Shown: positions 22,102 to 24,146 of the stretch, piece by piece
Numbering within the stretch: the first letter of the stretch is position 1
Layout: each line of letters begins with the position of its first letter
Assembly: GCA_936928855.1 (NCBI GenBank)
Contig: CAKZHZ010000086.1
Coordinates: forward strand, 1 to 24,146
Length of the DNA: 24,146 bases
From: an uncultured Polycyclovorans sp.
GTDB lineage: Bacteria > Pseudomonadota > Gammaproteobacteria > Nevskiales > Nevskiaceae
Reading direction: 5' to 3'
Made by a program: the position numbers and the translations under genes
Notes under the pieces: model-generated
Databases searched by the model: none
Seen by the model: the letters and a program-made list of their open reading frames with translations, nothing else
Told to the model about the DNA's origin: nothing

Positions 22102-23610
22102 AGCGGCCTGGGCGCGCAGTGCCGACAGCGACGGCGCATCAAGGCGGTCCAGGTTGCGAATCTGCATCTTCAGCCGGGGGTGGGTGGCGAACCGTGCCCG
22201 ATGGCGGTCGAGGAAGTCCCAGTACAGCGTGGTGAACGGGCAGGCGCGTGGCCCGGTGCGCTGGGCGGGATCAAAGCGACAGCCCTGGCAATAGTTGCTC
22301 ATGCGGTCGATGTACTTGCCGGAAGCCACGTAGGGTTTGCTCGCCATGAAGCCGCCGTCGGCGAACTGGCTCATGCCGAGGGTGTTGGGGAGTTCCACCC
22401 ACTCCACCGCATCGACATACACCGCCAGATACCACTGGTGCACCTCGCGCGGCCGCACGCCCAGCAGCAGCGCGAACAGGCCCGTCACCATCAGCCGCTG
22501 GATGTGATGCGCGTAGCCATGCGCCAGCGTGTCGCCGACGGTCTCAGCCAGGCAGCGCATGTCGGTATCGCCGGTCCAGTACAGCGCCGGTAGCGGCAGG
22601 TTGGCATCCAGCGCGTTGTCGTCCAGATAGCCCGGCATGCTGTGGAAGTACAGGCCCCGCACGTACTCGCGCCAGCCGAGGATCTGACGGACAAAGCCCT
22701 CAACCGCCGCCAGCGGCGCCTCGCCTTCGCGCCAGGCACGGACGGCGGCTTCGCAGACCTCGCGCGGATGGAGCAGCTTCAGGTTGAGCGCTGCGGACAG
22801 CCGTGCGTGATAGAGCCAGGGTTCGCCGGACCACATCGCGTCCTGGTATTGGCCAAAGCGCGGCAGACGGGTAGTGATGAAGTCATCCAGCGCTTCCAGC
22901 GCCTCGTCGCGGGTTACCGGCCAGTCGAAGGCATCGAGCTGGCCCGGATGGTCGCCGTAGTGCTGCTCGACGACCGCCATGACCTGTCGTGTGAGGGCGT
23001 CCGGTGGGAAGCGCAATGGCGGGGGCACCACACCCGGGCCGTCGCGCCCGAAGCGGTCGCGATTGTCATGGTCGAAGTTCCACTGCCCGCCCTCGGGCGT
23101 GTCGCCCTGCATCAACCAGCCGGTCTGCTGGCGCATGCGGCGGTAGAAATGCTCCATGCGCGGCTGTTTGCGACCGCGCATCCAGGCGGCAAAGTCATCG
23201 AGGGCACACAGGAAGTGCCGGTCCGCCCGCTGGGTGTACGGCACGCCCGCCGCCGCGCAGATGTCGTGCAGGGTCTGCCACAGCCGCCACTCCCCCGGTT
23301 CCACAGCGATCACCGCCTGCGGCTTCAGCCGTGCAAGGTCCGCCGCCAGCGCGCCGCCCAGGTCGGCGTGCGCGTGTTCTCCGGTGGTCTGGTAGTGCAC
23401 GGTCCAGCCGCGCGCCCGAAGGGCCTCGGCAAAGTGACGCATGGCGCTGAGAAACACCACCAGCCGCGCCTTGTGGCTCCAGGCGTAGGTCGCCTCGGCG
23501 GGCACTTCGGCCATCCACACGGCGTCCTGCGCCGGGTCGAAACCCTCAAGGGCGGCGCTGTCGAGGTCGAGTTGGTCCCCCAGCAGAATGATCAGGTGGC
23601 GTAGCGGCAT
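22078..23610 (-). CDS. iron-sulfur bacterial cryptochrome/(6-4) photolyase (CryB/PhrB type)
   Basis: A 510-residue FeS-BCP photolyase: a FAD enzyme that uses light to repair UV photoproducts, with a 4Fe-4S cluster. From ATG 23610 the start LRHLIILLGDQL matches the family. Four cysteines align with the cluster ligands: Cys353 in DMRCLAETVG, Cys441 and Cys444 in YCQGC, Cys457 in RACPF, each offset by 3 from Agrobacterium PhrB (350, 438, 441, 454). The paired histidines AHHIQRLMV (368-369) match the (6-4) photolyase active site. ATG 23640 is an alternative start, and an ATT at 23649 stands 6 bases after a perfect AGGAGG (23656-23661), so the true start is unsettled. It overlaps the DUF2256 gene by 65 bases. 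Confidence 0.93.
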   Translation of the reverse strand: MPLRHLIILLGDQLDLDSAALEGFDPAQDAVWMAEVPAEATYAWSHKARLVVFLSAMRHFAEALRARGWTVHYQTTGEHAHADLGGALAADLARLKPQAVIAVEPGEWRLWQTLHDICAAAGVPYTQRADRHFLCALDDFAAWMRGRKQPRMEHFYRRMRQQTGWLMQGDTPEGGQWNFDHDNRDRFGRDGPGVVPPPLRFPPDALTRQVMAVVEQHYGDHPGQLDAFDWPVTRDEALEALDDFITTRLPRFGQYQDAMWSGEPWLYHARLSAALNLKLLHPREVCEAAVRAWREGEAPLAAVEGFVRQILGWREYVRGLYFHSMPGYLDDNALDANLPLPALYWTGDTDMRCLAETVGDTLAHGYAHHIQRLMVTGLFALLLGVRPREVHQWYLAVYVDAVEWVELPNTLGMSQFADGGFMASKPYVASGKYIDRMSNYCQGCRFDPAQRTGPRACPFTTLYWDFLDRHRARFATHPRLKMQIRNLDRLDAPSLSALRAQAASLRQDLP

Positions 23611-23752
23611 GGGCGGCGTTTCGGCGGGTGCGGCAGGCATCGGAGCAATACCGCACCTCCTCCCATACCCGATCCCACTTTTTGCGCCAAATGAAGGGCC
23701 GATGGCAAACCGCACAGGTTTTTGTGGGCAGATTGTCCTTTCGGTGGGCCAT
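23546..23752 (-). CDS. DUF2256 zinc-ribbon-like protein
   Basis: A 68-residue protein. The first 45 residues match the DUF2256 pattern: a polar start then LPTKTC-x2-C (Cys13, Cys16), FIWRKKWDRVWEEVRYC (Cys36) and C-R at 40, four cysteines likely to bind zinc. Such genes commonly accompany CryB-type photolyases; their role is unknown. GGAAGG lies 8 bases before the ATG at 23752. The 20-residue C-terminal tail is low-complexity, rich in Pro/Arg, and is the part overlapping the photolyase start, suggesting the stop codon drifted into the next gene. Translational coupling with the photolyase is likely. Confidence 0.88.
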   Translation of the reverse strand: MAHRKDNLPTKTCAVCHRPFIWRKKWDRVWEEVRYCSDACRTRRNAAHAATPPDHSAGGPTRPRQRRP

Positions 23753-23768
23753 CGGGCTGTCCTTCCGC

Positions 23769-23774
23769 TACAAT
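23769..23774 (+). promoter_or_regulatory. -10 box of the tRNA-Arg gene
   Basis: TACAAT (5 of 6 matches) lies 11 bases before the mature tRNA and is followed by a GC-rich discriminator (CGCGCCC), as in stringently controlled stable-RNA promoters. No clear -35 box is found at 16-18 bases. Confidence 0.45.
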
Positions 23775-23785
23775 CGCGCCCTGAT

Positions 23786-23862
23786 GCGCCCGTAGCTCAG
23801 CTGGATAGAGTACTGCCCTCCGAAGGCAGGGGTCAGAGGTTCGAATCCTCTCGGGCGCGCCA
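23786..23862 (+). tRNA. tRNA-Arg (anticodon CCG)
   Basis: A 77-base tRNA with encoded CCA. The acceptor stem GCGCCCG pairs fully with CGGGCGC at 23852-23858, the discriminator is G, and the D-arm starts TAGCTCAGCTGG. The anticodon arm CTGCC-CTCCGAA-GGCAG gives anticodon CCG (reads CGG, arginine), and the T-arm is CAGAGGTTCGAATCCTCTC-type with GTTCGAATC. It is divergent from the DUF2256/photolyase operon. Its 3' half is the usual target of tyrosine-recombinase integration, and an unrelated ORF enters it from the right. Confidence 0.97.
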
Positions 23863-24146
23863 TTCTGGAACAATGGTTGGAACTCCCCCAGCGGGTTGGG
23901 GCGCAATTGCAGTTGCGTTGACGAGTGCGTCTTTGCGGCCACTGATCATGATCTGCCCGCGATTGACGCCGATCCGATCTGCGAACACCCAAATGCAGTC
24001 CTTCCGCAGCACCCGCCCGTGAGTCCTTTCTTCGGGCAGCGGTTCTGTCGGGTTGAGTACACCGGCCGCGATGCCGTCGTAGAGCTGCTTGGGTAATCCC
24101 CCCGCAGGATAGCGGCAGCCAGGAGTGGAATTTTCTCGTAACCTGA
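23833..24146 (-). pseudogene. frameshifted unknown ORF running into the tRNA-Arg 3' end (partial)
   Basis: Read on the minus strand from the right edge, one frame gives YEKIPLLAAAILRG and, after a one-base slip at the G6 tract (C6 at 24098-24103 on the plus strand) or nearby CCC, another gives LPKQLYDGIAAGVL, then LRKDCIWVFADRIGVNRGQI. Joined, they read as one plausible soluble protein; the second frame stops with TGA at 23833-23835, inside the tRNA T-arm. About 60 percent of its codons end in G or C, clearly less than in the neighbours, suggesting foreign origin. I do not recognise the family and it is not an obvious integrase. A sequencing error in the homopolymer is an alternative to a true frameshift. 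Confidence 0.4.

Noticed and set aside
22642..23604. 320-residue open frame antisense to the photolyase
   Set aside because: No start signal or motif; the photolyase on the other strand has all cluster and active-site residues.
1..24146. CRISPR arrays, insertion sequences or tandem repeats
   Set aside because: No regularly spaced repeats, transposase motifs or terminal inverted repeats were seen on reading both strands.

Overview
This is a GC-rich, almost wall-to-wall coding bacterial window. The set of LpxL, WaaA and KdkA homologues, aminopeptidase N of E. coli type, SufE, RNase PH next to RdgB, and RarD points to a Gammaproteobacterium. An environmental, possibly Nevskiales/Xanthomonadales-like, relative is my inference from the GC content and the unusual kinase/lipocalin genes.

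Layout, left to right: (1) 1-509: the tail of a sialic/pseudaminic acid synthase-like gene converging on a small membrane-protein gene. (2) 506-2744, minus strand: an operon rph > CobW-type GTPase > rdgB with 4-base ATGA overlaps. The rdgB gene is broken: its last ~30 codons are missing and the frame ends in a dUTPase-like motif V, so 500-560 is either a real recombination junction or an assembly chimera. (3) 2849-6065: sufE, an orphan heme-NO-binding H-NOX gene, an L,D-transpeptidase and a TPR lipoprotein-like protein; the last two share a C-terminal NTF2-like domain. (4) 6155-13942: a lipopolysaccharide block with an LpxL-type acyltransferase, WaaA, KdkA and five glycosyltransferases, including a duplicated pair of DLD-motif enzymes. 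(5) rarD and pepN, divergent. (6) 17588-21069: a three-gene operon (aminoglycoside-phosphotransferase-fold kinase, 159-aa helical protein, CrtC/AttH-like protein) preceded by a 29-bp near-perfect operator palindrome and followed by a convergent TetR regulator whose start region repeats the operator core. (7) 21208-23752: a YfcH-type SDR protein, an iron-sulfur (6-4)-photolyase-type CryB and a DUF2256 zinc-ribbon protein. (8) tRNA-Arg(CCG) at 23786-23862, with an apparently frameshifted ORF of atypical codon use entering its 3' end from the right edge.

Genes that plausibly work together: the lipid A/Kdo/core block (acyl chain, Kdo transfer, Kdo phosphorylation, outer sugars); the envelope pair of TPR protein and L,D-transpeptidase; the operator-controlled kinase module, whose kinase plus small partner arrangement resembles LvaA/LvaB hydroxyacyl-CoA kinases; and the photolyase with DUF2256. 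The strongest candidates for something undescribed are the kinase/CrtC-like module with its operator, and the rdgB junction if it proves real. No CRISPR array, insertion sequence, phage gene or rRNA is visible.
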